Source of the DNA: Chlorophyllum brunneum
Taxonomy: Eukaryota; Basidiomycota; Agaricomycetes; Agaricales; Agaricaceae
DNA: 64,000 nucleotides
Direction: 5' to 3'
NCBI GenBank assembly: GCA_963576785.1
Contig: OY756142.1
Coordinates: 3,596,001 to 3,660,000, forward strand
The position numbers were made by a program, and so were the translations under genes. Shown in pieces: positions 1-10,819 of this stretch. Below the pieces are notes generated by a model that was given only the letters and a program-made list of their open reading frames with translations, did not search any database and was not told the origin of the DNA. Within the stretch, counting starts at the first letter, position 1; each line of letters opens with the position of its first letter.

Positions 1-66
1 AGTCATTAGAACGTGATATCTTACTCCAGATTGCTGTACCTCTACGACCAATATTTTATGCTATGT

Positions 67-772
67 TTAATTCACACGTTGGGAGCTCTCTCCGTCAAGT
101 GTATCTGATATGAGGTCGCTCTCATTTTTGTGCTGGGCCCATTTTGGCAAGCCATCTCTCACATCCATCGCACGCTGCGAGTAAAAGATGTGACATCTAA
201 CGAACAACTTCCGGTGAAGTCCGTAAAGGTAATAGAGCATCTTCCACTCACGTTGGATACCACTTTTGTCTGTCTTCGAGGGAGTCAAAGTTTATCAAGG
301 TGGGGAAGATCAGAAGCATCCTTCGCCCCTCGTCCATGATTGGAGTACGGCAGTTGGTGCAAGATACTTTACAAGGAAGTATGTATCCCTGCGTCTTTTC
401 ACCCGGGTTCCAGTAAACAAGTTTGTCGTGGCCTTTTGTGAAGTACATGTCCGACTTCTCAATGATTGCAGCCTTGGCTCCAATGAGTTGGTAATCCCGA
501 GGCTACTTGTCGTGACAGCGTACCCATTGAAATGGTGCTCCATGTAATCGTTGGCATGTCGGACAGTGACAAAATTTAGCATCTAGTGGTTTCGCGCGGG
601 ATATCTTGTATTCTATTTCCTGGCAATGACAAGATCCGGTGTAGACTGTGTTGAACGGAAGGTCCGGGTGGACCAAGGAGTAGGGCGGTCGGTCCATTTG
701 GTTCCTGTGGATTTGATTCTTAACTTGGTGTGGAACATCGTTTGTGTTCTGAAGGTCCGATGAGGTGCTCAT
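67..772 (-). CDS. GFA/CENP-V family protein (glutathione-dependent formaldehyde-activating-like), three exons
   Basis: Seen: three exons on the minus strand. Exon 1 starts at 772 and carries the zinc-site cysteines GSCHC and FCHCPTC followed by HGAPFQW. A GT-AG intron follows near 530. Exon 2 (about 448-250) reads SDMYFTKGHDKLVYW, then GYILPCKVSCTNCRTPIMDEGR with a further CxxC pair. Exon 3 (about 190-67) reads HIFYSQRAMDVRDGLPKW and ends at a TAA. Known: this is the layout of the GFA/CENP-V (DUF636) fold, Cys-rich zinc proteins often annotated as S-hydroxymethylglutathione synthase-like; most fungal members have no proven substrate. Inference: cytosolic small zinc protein. The reading frame looks intact. 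Nothing in the neighbourhood narrows the substrate. Confidence 0.85.
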
Positions 773-1147
773 CGGAAATCCGGGTCAAGTATCGATGGAG
801 GTGAGTAGTCTGAGCTATCTCATGACGTCATCTCAGGCGTGTTATGGGGTGGCGTAGCCCCACATATCCCTGCGAAGTTGGACACAGGAGCACCATCGGT
901 CCCTGTAATACCTTGTAACGCTCGGACATGCTTGTCGGTTGTTGTCCCTTCCGGGCTCCGAACATTGGCACAGAGGGATTGATAGAACTCACGTTACAGA
1001 TACCAATTTAGCCATACAGGAGGAGTGTATTGTATATATTTCTAATAATAGAATAGTAAACGGAGCCGCATGAGCGTCATGAAAGATAAGGGAAAACGTT
1101 CAACAAATCTCATCCATCCTAAATGTTGGTTTCCCTCTATCACCTAT
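773..1147. other. Intergenic spacer, nothing recognised
   Basis: Head of the GFA-like gene faces the tail of the aldo-keto reductase. It should hold the promoter of the former and the 3' UTR of the latter. No open frame or repeat stands out. Confidence 0.5.
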
Positions 1148-2763
1148 TCAAGCATGACCAATAATAGCAAGAGGCTGATAGGGTTCCTCCAGCTGGCGAA
1201 TTTCATCTGTCGTCAATTCCACACTAACAGCACCTGTTTTCATCGTTAATATGAACACAAGATCCGGATGATCACACATAACATCAACGTACCAACGAGG
1301 TCATACAAATTATCTAGAGAAGTCGTCCCAATTATCGGTGCCGTTACACCTGATATTGAAAGTGTTATCGATGGGCCGGTCAAGTCGCCAAGAAACAATA
1401 AAAACGTTACGTACCTGGTTTACTCATGGTCCAGGCAAGCGCGACTTGAGCCATACTGATACCTCGCTTCTCTGCAATAATCCCAACACTGAACTCGGGT
1501 GTTAGTCGAGTATTAGGAGGGCAAGGAATAAACAAATTACCGATTAATGATTTCTTTCGTTGCGGGTGAATCGAGGGAATACACATTCCGCCATGACTCG
1601 GTTTCGCTTCTCTTCGTCGAGGTAGCGAGAGGTCTACATAGGAATCCCCGAGCGATAGGAGACCATGGTATGGCACCAACCCCGAACCACTGACATAAGT
1701 AGAAGGTTAGGCAAAGCCATGTTCCATCCAATATATGGACATACCTTGAGCGTTGGAAACATTTCACGTTCCTCTTCACGGTAGATCAGGTTATAATGGT
1801 TCTGCATGGATATGAATGGCGTCAATTTGTTGCTAATTGCATAGTCTTGGGGTTTTGATCAGTTCGAGGTCAGCATACGAATCGAACCGACGCACTTTGC
1901 ATAGCAGAGACTGATTTTTAGGGGTAAGTTGGTATCCATCAATAACAGATATAGAACTTACATTGCCAGGCATGAGAGGACGACATTCCGATGTACCGCA
2001 CATATCCTGCTTTTACGACATCGTGAAGGGCATGCATCTGAGAACAATTTGAGTCGATGAGCTATATCGCACTCGAAGAACACGCACAGTTTCCTCAATA
2101 GATGTTTCCTCATCAAATCGATGGCCTGCAGGAGAATTGTTAGGCGTGATTCGTTTAAAGCTGGTACATCTTCGTACATTGAAGAACATCGATGTAATCG
2201 AGTTGAAGTCTTTCCAAACTCTTCTTGACAGAATCAAAGATATGTTTCCGACTCAACCCATGCTGGTTCACGTATCCTTCTTGATCAACATTCTTGGTAT
2301 TGAAAACAGTCGCGTTGGGCGTATGACCAACTTGCCAAAAGACTTTTGTGAGGACCACAATTCTATCGCGGGGAAAGCCGTGTTCCTTGATCGCCTTTCC
2401 GAGAATGATTTCCGATTGACCATTAGAGTACGCCTGAAATTCTCGAGTTAGAAAAGAGGTGCCATGACGCGAACGTATTGAAGACATACGTTTGCGGTAT
2501 CGAATGCGTTTATTCCAGTATCATATCTATCTCCTAGCTTAGTCAAAATGTGAATTAGGAGTGGTCATAAGATTGTCATACGCAGCTTTGATGTGTTTGA
2601 TCGATTCTGATTCGGGGAGAACCCATCCCTCCCATTCTGGTGTGCCATAAGACATGCAACCGAGGATAATCTTCGAAACCTTTAGGCCCGAGTTGCCAAG
2701 TCGCACTGTCCGGTCAAAAAAATAAGTGTATGGTGACCGATAGTGTATGGAAGAGAGTACCAT
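1148..2763 (-). CDS. Aldo-keto reductase (aryl-alcohol dehydrogenase-like), multi-exon
   Basis: Seen: about seven exons on the minus strand from ATG at 2763 to TGA at 1148-1150. Order of landmarks: RLGNSGLKVSKIILGCMSYG (exon 1), INAFDTAN (Asp of the tetrad), YSNGQSE (Tyr), RIVVLTKVFW (Lys), LDYIDVLQCHRFDEETSIEET (His), VRYIGMSS, FISMQNHYNLIYREEEREM, GAIPWSPIARGFL, ISMAQVALAW, APIIGTTSLDNL and a C-terminal LTTDEIRQLEEPYQPL. Known: a complete AKR (alpha/beta)8 barrel with the Asp-Tyr-Lys-His catalytic tetrad; the LGCMSYG/PEWEGWVL start is typical of the fungal aryl-alcohol dehydrogenase branch, NADPH-dependent reducers of aromatic aldehydes. All joins use GT-AG introns of about 50 nt and no disabling change was seen. 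Exact substrate unknown. Confidence 0.85.
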
Positions 2764-3990
2764 AACGCATCGCAGCCTTCCTGTCAGTCATCTATACTCA
2801 ATGCGAACTGAGGGGAAATATCTTGCAAGGTCACCACCTCTTTATAGGTGAGCTACAAAACGTTTTCATGAGTCATGTCAGTGGTTCCGGCTAGTTCCCA
2901 GCATGGATACATGAGCCGCGTCTGATGCCGAGTGGACGCGTATGCTCTCCCCGAGGCCTAAGGAGGAATTTATGAACCCTACTGGACTGAGGATGGAGTA
3001 TTACCAACCATACACCGACCCGGGACGGCGATGACTGCGAAAATTGTTTGCGGTGGAACGTAAACGAGTACACAACAGAAAATAGTTTGGAAATAAGAGA
3101 ACATGAGAAAATGAACATTAGCGAAGAGCGCGGAACCCCAGTTTGAGGTCCGATGGAGATGGAGAGAGTCGGCCTGGTTCCTCTAGGGTCGTCCAGGTAT
3201 AAAGGGGATGTTTGAGGAGACACTGACGGCGGCTCTAAGACAGAATCGATATAACGGACGTGTTGCCTAAGTCCCAAGTTATACGACGGAGATTTTTCCT
3301 TGGGATCTGGAAAGGGTCCGAGGGCGGGTGACAAAGGAGGGAGGCAATTTAGATGTGCATCTGATTACGGAGGATGAAGATGAAGGTAGGTTTGGTCAAA
3401 AGGAAAGTAGGATTCTTGAAGATGTTTCTCTGGTGAGCCTGAGTAGAGGACGAAAGTGGCCTTGTACTTGGAGATGGACGTAGCAGTATTAGTAGTGCAT
3501 TTGTATATATGATGTAAGAGCCAAGGAGTATGTGTCGACGACACGGTGCTGTTCGCTTTGAGCAGGCTAGGACTGCTCATGGAAACGACGATTTGGCGGT
3601 GGATGTTCAGAAATCTCTTCCGCAGGTGGGTTAAGCAACACGTGACGTGACACGGTGCTCTCAGTCTCAAAACATTTCTGCCGTACGACTCCGAGGTCGA
3701 GAGCGGAAGCGAATATTATAATTCATCGACTAACGGCTCCCCAGTAACGCAGGCACATATCACGACTCCGTGTTATCACCGCATCCAGGTAGGGCGTGGA
3801 TGGCAAGCCCGCTCCTAGAGCGAGAAAGATGACGAGAAATCGGAAGTCGTAGAGTGGGGTTATAGGTCTTGAAGTCCTTATGTCCCTTTCATGTACTTTC
3901 CTTTTGGAAGGCAGTATGTCGGTGAGGATATAAATAACGGCCGATGTGGCACAACCTCGCGTCGCCCGTAGCCTGCCCACTTTGGCAACC
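2764..3990. other. Unassigned stretch
   Basis: Two minus-strand open frames (about 2891-3334 and 3365-3670) have no recognisable domain, signal peptide or splice pattern. They are most likely chance frames. The right end holds the promoter of the Cys-rich pseudogene. Confidence 0.4.
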
Positions 3991-4222
3991 ATGAAAACAG
4001 CTCGACTCTTATTCGTCCTTATTAGCATTGGTATTTCCACCACAATCGCTGCTCCGAGGCCTGCACCTTCTACCACGGATGCCTGTGAAACAACTACTTG
4101 ACTCATGAGCTGTGTACTTGAGAACAGGGCTGGTATTTGTCAGGGTGAGTCCGAGTTGTTGAGTTGACCCGAGTTTATATATCAACGATTTCTTAGATGA
4201 TAAATGCCTTTGTCTTCCTTAA
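3991..4222 (+). pseudogene. Secreted defensin-like Cys-rich peptide gene, stop codon at the second cysteine position
   Basis: Seen: ATG at 3991, a hydrophobic signal peptide (MKTARLLFVLISIG...TTIAA), a short Pro/Thr propeptide, then C-ETTT. The next codon (4099-4101) is TGA, followed by LMSC, eight residues, C and a GT donor (exon end 4144). Exon 2 begins at 4197 and encodes DDKCLCLP then TAA. Compared with the intact relatives here, the TGA sits exactly where the Cys of the C-x3-C motif belongs; the rest of the Cys pattern, the intron position and its phase are kept. Known: C-x3-C ... C-x-C is the CSalpha-beta defensin signature. Inference: a recently disabled paralogue closest in type to the 57.4-kb gene. 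Sec readthrough is very unlikely in this clade. Confidence 0.75.
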
Positions 4223-4614
4223 ACGCATCCAAGATACGAGAACGATAGTGTCTTGCACATTCTTCCTTACTTGTGAGCACGTCAGAAGCCGCCCTAATTC
4301 TATCTTATTGCTGACCCGAGCTAGAGCAGGTCTCCGCAATAAAATGTGAGCCTATGAATGCCACAAATCCGTTGCAAGAATTGATTGGATGTCGAGTGAT
4401 GTACGAACTTCCTTACCAATGTAGTTGGCACGAGCCCCTTGCATGAATACAAATTTCTTGCCCTACAAAAATGTCTTTCCATCGTGTTTATAAACTCCTG
4501 AATGACAGCAGCTAGCGTTCCACCTGACATGTCTAAACAGCTGCCTGTCTACCTTTTGCCCTCGACAGAGGCCCCTCACGCGACGCAGGCACATCCATCT
4601 ACGTTTTAACTACA
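4223..4614. other. Spacer between convergent Cys-rich genes
   Basis: Nothing recognised apart from the expected 3' ends of the two flanking convergent genes. A minus-strand open frame begins within it near 4530 without family features. Confidence 0.4.
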
Positions 4615-4806
4615 TCAACAGCATGAACATTCATCATATATCAGAGACTCACCCGGTGTGCAATTACCCAATGCGCCTCCCAGACCAACACAAGTTTTGT
4701 TACACACCTCCTGATCGCAGTAACTAACGGCTGGAAAATCGGGAGCGGCGATGGTGCTGGCAACAAAGAGGGCGATGAATAGGAAGGTAAATTGTGTGTG
4801 CTTCAT
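4615..4806 (-). CDS. Small secreted Cys-rich peptide, defensin-like with CxCC end
   Basis: Seen: 63 codons from ATG at 4806, single exon. Signal peptide MKHTQFTFLFIALFVASTIA, then C-x4-C-x3-C-x9-C-x10-C-x-C-C and stop. The spacing is identical to the gene at 60190, so the two are paralogues. Known: C-x3-C with a later C-x-C matches the CSalpha-beta scaffold; a seventh Cys ends the chain. Odd: unlike the rest of the local family it has no intron, yet the coding bases GGGTGAGT fall where the other genes have their phase-1 donor in a Gly codon. Inference: secreted antimicrobial or effector-type peptide. Confidence 0.7.
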   Translation of the reverse strand: MKHTQFTFLFIALFVASTIAAPDFPAVSYCDQEVCNKTCVGLGGALGNCTPGESLIYDECSCC

Positions 4807-5529
4807 GGTTTATTAAGTGGGTATGCGGGTGATGCAATGGCATTAGATACCTCGCTCATATTTAGCTACACAACAACCTCAGCGTCAGTTTTTTGGTTTT
4901 CGGTTGCGCTCAAACCCCGCTACTCGTCAATTTTTACCTAGTGAGTTTGCGTATGTTCCTTGTGCCCTCATTATGACTTAACTTGTACCTACACTCTGTC
5001 GAGATCAGTCAAAGTAACTGAAGACCGTCGCCTCACCATCCGGGGTACACTGTCAGGTCGTCTTTGAGACTTGTGGCATTAATACTCATCCGTTTCAATT
5101 GGGTTTACTATCTGCTTCAACACCACACACGGCTGAGCCGTGGTAGTACCAGAACCATATTCAGGGTACAAGAATCAGAGTATCACAACACTGGTACCAA
5201 TCGAAACTAGCATTCTCCCGAGTCGTTCGTGGTGACAAACTCCAAAAATCAAATATGCGAATGTAACTCATGTTTGGTAATAATATATTATTTACCACCT
5301 CAAACACGGCTATGATTTAGATTCTCCAAATCATAAGCGTCGAAAACTCCAAGTATGAATAGAAGCTGTGTTCTCCACACCATTGGAATACGTTTTTTGT
5401 TCCGTACATAAATCATCATTTCCCATGCCCAGAGAAATACAAAAATCTCCGATAACCATGGTACGACACTAGTAGTGGAGAATCTCCAGACAACTTAACC
5501 TACTAGACTCCACTTGTGGTAGAGGTGAA
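4807..5529. other. AT-rich intergenic stretch
   Basis: Promoter side of the 4.6-kb peptide gene. No coding signal, inverted repeat or recognisable element was found by eye. Confidence 0.4.
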
Positions 5530-6980
5530 GTTGGAGTAGACAAAATTGCCAACAAAAGATCCAAGAAATACGCCAATTGCTCATAGATTATCCCGTGCCA
5601 GGAAATTAGTCACCTCCGATACGCAGATCAATCTTGCGTTGGGGGACCCTGGAAAATGACCTTGCGATAGTGAGTCTTACTATTGCCCACCGGTGAGTTC
5701 AGCAAAATGATGATGAAAGTCGCGCTAGATCGAGCCAGCATTCCCAAATAATGGGACTGATAGCGATCCAAACAACAACTTCGCGTGAGGGTGAACAACT
5801 CCAAACCTAAAGGCTTAGCTATTTATAGCCGGTAGTGTAAACAGCGACGATTGCATAGTTTGGGTTTGAGCTCTCCGAAGAAAACATCATAACTAACCAT
5901 AATGCGAGATGTCTAACGCTGGACGGCTTCTAGCGGATGATTGGCATAGCTTCTCCACGCGGTTAAACACGGATGAGATAATTCCGCACCACAGGTAAAC
6001 TGACCCGTGTGTTCGCTGACACACAGTAAACATATGTGGATGAGTATCGATCGGTGAAGAGGGCTGAGCTCTCTGTCTCGTTTTGTAAAACAGACATTTG
6101 GCACACGAGCCCTTTGGGCGTGCGAGCCAATTCCTGGTCCTAAAATTTACCTGAAAAGAATTTCTTCCTTGGTCAGAATCCTGGTATACTGGCAGGGGTA
6201 CAATGGACGGGGCTATCGGGCTTCATCGACTCCGGGATACGATAATCTCATCTTGCATATCGTCATGGAGTATCCGTACCATCGAAACCAAGTCATAACA
6301 CACATTGGAGCTCTCCACCAGTTTCCAAACTGCGAGATCATCTATCATACCAACCCATATTGTATAAAAGCCTCGTACTAACCCTCAATTCAACCAACAA
6401 CAATAAAGCCTACTCAAGTTCTCGTCACTTTCATCGCTCTCTTCGCTACTACCGCTATTGCCACCCCCAGCCCCAATAACGAAGGCCTCGCAATCAGAGG
6501 CCTCGTTTGTGACTTTACGGGACCTGCTGCTGATGATGCGTGTAACGCTCTCTGCAAGCAAGAGGGTCACGGTAAAGGCGGCCATTGTATTGGTGGGTTT
6601 TACTGGAGGAATGGTGAAAGATGAGTTACTCATGCCGCGTCCTCCCACGATTAGACGGTACTTGTACCTGCAAGTAAACGTTGGCCATCCTTGAATGCCT
6701 TCGTATCCACCACGAGTGAGGAATTCTTTCTCTTTGCCTCCGATTCACCTGACGCTGAGGAGCTAGTCTAACGATCTTCAGTTTATTGAACGGATACGGA
6801 ATTTGCTAGTATGAGAGTGGAGGGTTGATGTAATGTTTTGGGTGATCGATGTGGAGAGCTAGTATCCAATGTTTTGTATCGCTGGAATGAGATGGTGTTT
6901 TAAACGAGATTGTACTGAAGCTACGGACAGAAACAGGAGAGCTACCGCGCTATGTAACCCTGTCAGTTGAATGAGTCAGT
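5530..6980 (+). repeat. Segmental duplication, copy A (partner at about 53.57-54.96 kb)
   Basis: Long DNA similarity to 53570-54960 in the same orientation, for example the strings CACCTCCGATACGCAG / CATCTCCGATACGCAG, the GCTTCTAGCGGAT block and the TATA-proximal region of the peptide gene. It carries a peptide gene with its promoter. A shorter inverted copy sits at about 52486-53000. Confidence 0.7.
6403..6677 (+). pseudogene. Plectasin-like defensin gene lacking its start codon (ATG replaced by ATA)
   Basis: Seen: where the family has ATG-CAG-CCT this locus has ATA-AAG-CCT (6403-6411); the nearest in-frame triplets upstream reach a TAA without any ATG. The rest is intact: signal peptide-like KPTQVLVTFIALFATTAIA, propeptide ending IRG, then C-x11-C-x3-C-x10-C. 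A GT donor follows at 6593. Exon 2 (6655-6677) encodes DGTCTCK and TAA. Known: this pattern with GKGGHC matches fungal plectasin-type CSalpha-beta defensins. Inference: translation loss by one base, everything downstream still clean, so inactivation is recent, or initiation uses ATA or another codon. A TATA-like box (GTATAAAAG) lies about 40 nt upstream. Confidence 0.8.
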
Positions 6981-8477
6981 GCACTCCGGAATGGCAAGAG
7001 AATAGTGCTAGATGAACAGGGTCTTGGTACGCCCAGGCATTGTACCAGCACCTTGGTATTGAGGTAACTCACAAGAACAAAATTGGTTGGGCCAAATCGG
7101 TCAAGTTTTGGTCAAAAAGGTCACTGTACGAGGGGCAAATACATTATTAGCAGCGGAATGGAAATGAAGTATGAGTCCGTCGAAGGGTTGCGACGGACGC
7201 TTTTCGTGACGAGCAAAAATCCCGAAATTTCATCGACTTGTCCCCATCTCCTGTTCAACGGGCCATCTTCTTTCGTGATCTCCAATCAAGGATATTTGTG
7301 AAGGCGTCGTGAAAGTAAACGGTAAAAGGCAAGCTGAGCTTTCAAAAGCTGGTCATTTTCTCACTGCATCGGAACCGGAACCCGGACCACCAGAGCCCGA
7401 CATGACATACACTTATTTATACACCAATTTTTTCCAGATGCCTGCAGTTGGGCGTTTGGGCGGATTCCAGTTATTAACTTGCAGAACCCGCACCCCACCA
7501 AATGATCCGACCACCTGGCTGTTTCCGTTTGACTTGGTTTGGTTATCATGCATAAAATTGTCACACCGCGCGTACTAGTCTAACCTCTATTGCCACAGGG
7601 CGAATCTATCACACTTTCAAAGCTGACCGCGCTCGACACAGAGGCCAGTCCCACACTTTGCACGTTGTTTGGCCTTCAACAAATTTCTCAGCCCTCTCAA
7701 GAAGGTCTGTTTTGATGATATCTAAGTATGATGCATCAGAAACAACCACAAAATAGCAAGGACCCAACGTGTTGGTCCATATGCGGACTTAGTCCAGGTC
7801 TGTGACGACGCTGGCACACTGCTGAGTTTGGTTTAATAGGTGCCCATGGCGGAAATTTCAGGAAACTGGACTTGTTGACAGAAGATACTATGCAGTCACT
7901 GTTTACAACACTTGGGCTGTGGTATAATAATATGACCCCTTTGTTGCCGTCTGTTTGTAATACACACTTAGGGGCACCGTGGGAATTCCGTGGGAATTCC
8001 AGGAGATATTTTGAACTGTAGAATCACCGGAGCTTCATGGATGCATGTGCAGGAGACTCTCACCATTTCTCTCGAGGGAAAGGGAAGATTGGAATCAAGA
8101 AGTTAGTTCTGATCTTGGCTATGGTTACGGGGTGCAGTGCGCGGTGACCTAAAATGAGAACGGGCGGCGGTGGTGGGATTCACAAATTTACTAACTCTAG
8201 ATCTTGTTTTAACCTACTCCTTAGCCGTAATGGTTGAGAGTGCTCCGAATGCAAGGGTACCCCGGAACTGTGTGGCTCGAGATTATCGTTATCCATCAGC
8301 GGGATTTATACCATCCAGCTCGGACATACAGTACAACATCCCAGGACACTTCAAATTAGCTCAATTCACATCTGGCTTCTTTTGATAGAACTAAGAAGCA
8401 CTCACGAAGAGGATATATACAGACTATTGCTCAGTCGACCCTTGTTTCCTCCGAGTCCCGTTTCGCTACTCAAAATC
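6981..8477. other. Unassigned stretch
   Basis: Several short open frames on both strands (such as 7083-7301 and 7309-7578) carry no family features. A direct duplication GTGGGAATTCC / GTGGGAATTCC lies near 7980-8000. The 3' end holds the promoter of the DUF6533-like gene. Confidence 0.4.
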
Positions 8478-10002
8478 ATGAATACTGTTGACGCCGCATG
8501 GCTTGGTTCTGGAATTCAACCAACCCGAATTATCTGCCTCGTGTCACTAACCATTATGGTAGGTGATATACCAGTGTACAGAAAATCCTGAAGGCCTCAC
8601 GTCCCAAGGTTTACGATTACTTGTCTACCTTGGATAGGGAGGTAATTAGCCTTAAGTATGTTTCCTTTCTGCATAACATTCATTGGTCTCCGATCCAGAT
8701 TGATTTAATCTGGAAGCGCCGCCTGGGGAACATTGCAACCCTTGTCTTTCTTGTAAACCGGTACCTCCCATACGCTTATGTTTTGAGCACCATACGAGGT
8801 AAGCAACATACCCCATAACATGAGCCTCACCTACCAGCTTGAACCAGAGTACTGGCTTATCGCCCATGCTCAAGAGGTAGGTATCCCCTTGCCCATGAAA
8901 CTCATCCCTCATATTGTTCAATATTAGACATGCCAGCATTGGGACATAGCGAATGCCGGTGAGTTCTTTGACAGGCTCACTTCCGGTTGAAAACTCTTAC
9001 CCTGGATTCCTACAGTTGTCGTTGCCACAGGTATCACAGTTTCCGAATGTAGGCTTTTGCAAGCCTCCTTCATTTCTTCGAGGTGCTTACACGGCTAAAT
9101 TAGTGATTCTCGCTCTCAGAACATGGGCGATTTGGAGACGGAGCCGGATAATTCTCGCCATCCTTGGAGTAGCAGCGGGCATAAAAGTTCCTCTCGTCCT
9201 CCTGGCATTATATCACATACTCAAAGATGTTCACTGTGAGCATATTGTGTTGGCCGTTGAGTAATCTGACTTGTGATAACTGCAACAGACATCAACATAT
9301 CTCCTTCTGAAATTGTTTGCATTAGTCCCGTCCTTGGAGCTTGGTCATGGGAGACCCTGGCTTTCACTGTCATTTTAATGACCGAAACAGGTACGCATGC
9401 CAATTTTGCGACCGTCTGCAACATCACCCTAACTTTCTCCTCAGTAATTGCCATCCTAACCCTGATCAGAGCCGTTGAAGGTGATACTCACCTTCCTGAC
9501 AAGTCAACGATGACAAGGCTAACCTATTACTCTAGCACGACACTCCCACTCACGATGGTTCTTCAAGATGCACTACATGGGTTTGCCCTTACCAGCAGTT
9601 TCTAGGTGTATACTCATGCGAATCTACAGGAATAATCTATTATTTCTACAACCTTGGTACGATTTATTTGTAGTTCATTGGTGGTAGATTGCAGCTGATT
9701 AGACCTTAGTTATGGCAACTCTCAATCTGATTGGGACGGTCTATATCCACGTACGTTTCTGCTGCAGAATAAAAGATACAACCAGGGCTGAGGACTTGGA
9801 TAGAACATGGGCAAGCTCACGTTTGTCCTGTAAGTACTCATCCTTGCACATTACAGTTACTGAGCAAATTCCTGACGTCGTTTGAAATAGGATGCAGAGT
9901 GTCCTCCAATCTGTGTTGTGTAGCAGGGTCATTTTCCTTGCTCGTGAACCTTCGGATCTCGGAATCGGAACAAGTCAAATTTATCTGACCAGTTTCCAGT
10001 GA
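8478..10002 (+). CDS. DUF6533-like multi-pass membrane protein, copy 1
   Basis: Seen: ATG at 8478, exon 1 to 8558 (AAWLGSGIQPTRIICLVSLT). Exon 2, 8609-8641, reads VYDYLSTLDRE. Exon 3, 8699-8798, reads IDLIWKRRLGNIATLVFLVN then RYLPYAYVLS. Further exons give CQHWDIANA, AKLVILALRTWAIWRRSR with a TM helix and LYHILKDVHC, then ISPVLGAWSWETLAFTVILM, and a last exon MQSVLQSVLCSRVIFLARE ending at TGA 10000-10002. Known: the order VYDYLxTxDxEV, WxxxxxxxxxLFLxNRY, LALRxWAxW and a C-terminal QSVLCSRV is characteristic of the DUF6533 family, expanded 7TM-like proteins of Agaricomycetes without proven function. Joins inferred by eye. Copies 2 and 3 lie at 10.8-11.8 and 16.0-17.6 kb. Confidence 0.75.
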
Positions 10003-10819
10003 GCTTTGTGTCTTGTTGCCGGTTTCATCTCATTTCTCACATAGATTAGGAGCTCCCACTCCCAGTTAAATAAGGGGAGACCCCCAACATAGTTATCGTG
10101 CTTGCAAAAAACGGAATTACAACTTCGAAAGATGAATTTATTGTGTCGATTGATGGTGGTTCGTTGATAAATACTACAGACTATGATCTTTATAAATATT
10201 GTGATAGTTGGATATGTACTGGTTGTACTACCAGCATCACAACATTGTCATCAGTTGAACTTTCCAACTGCTGATGAACACGGTCACAATAGAATCTATT
10301 TGCTCAATGCCGTCAGATGCGAACTCGAATAAATCCGACCCGTCTTTCGTTTGGCGTTGTTGGAGACCTTACATATTTGAAATAATGTGGCGGTTGACAG
10401 GGGTGTTGGGCGTGTGCATGGCGGTGAGAATCACGAGCCTCGAAATCAAGGGACTGATGATCAGAACGATGTAATGTTTGATATGACCGAAGAAGACGTC
10501 GAGTTGTTCTAAACTCGATCTTAATTTACCTGTCACCATATGCAGTAAGACTTTCCCAGATTTTCCCTCGATAGCCCGCTTCATCCCAAGTCCTGGTCAT
10601 GGACGTCCGACCCCGGCCCTCGATGTCGATCATGATTATCTTCAGTCCATTCTCACCCAGCCCCACCACCACACTCGGAGACCCACTGCATTGATTCGTC
10701 GCTTCGCGACCCCTTTCATCCAAAAACCCTGCTCAGTCAAATTTCGTGGCGGGCTAGAGACGGAAAGGACATACAAACCATAGTTGTCACTTCCCAGTTC
10801 ATCGTTCATTCTAACTCCG
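10003..10819. other. Unassigned stretch between DUF6533-like copies
   Basis: The 5' exons expected for copy 2 were not found here. Short open frames on both strands lack family features. Confidence 0.4.

Noticed and set aside
2891..3670. Two adjacent minus-strand frames of 147 and 101 residues
   Set aside because: No domain features; composition looks like non-coding sequence and no paralogue is present in the window.
4099..4101. Selenocysteine at the TGA in the 3.99-kb peptide gene
   Set aside because: Sec machinery is not expected in this fungal group and no SECIS-like structure was identified; a nonsense change is the simpler explanation.
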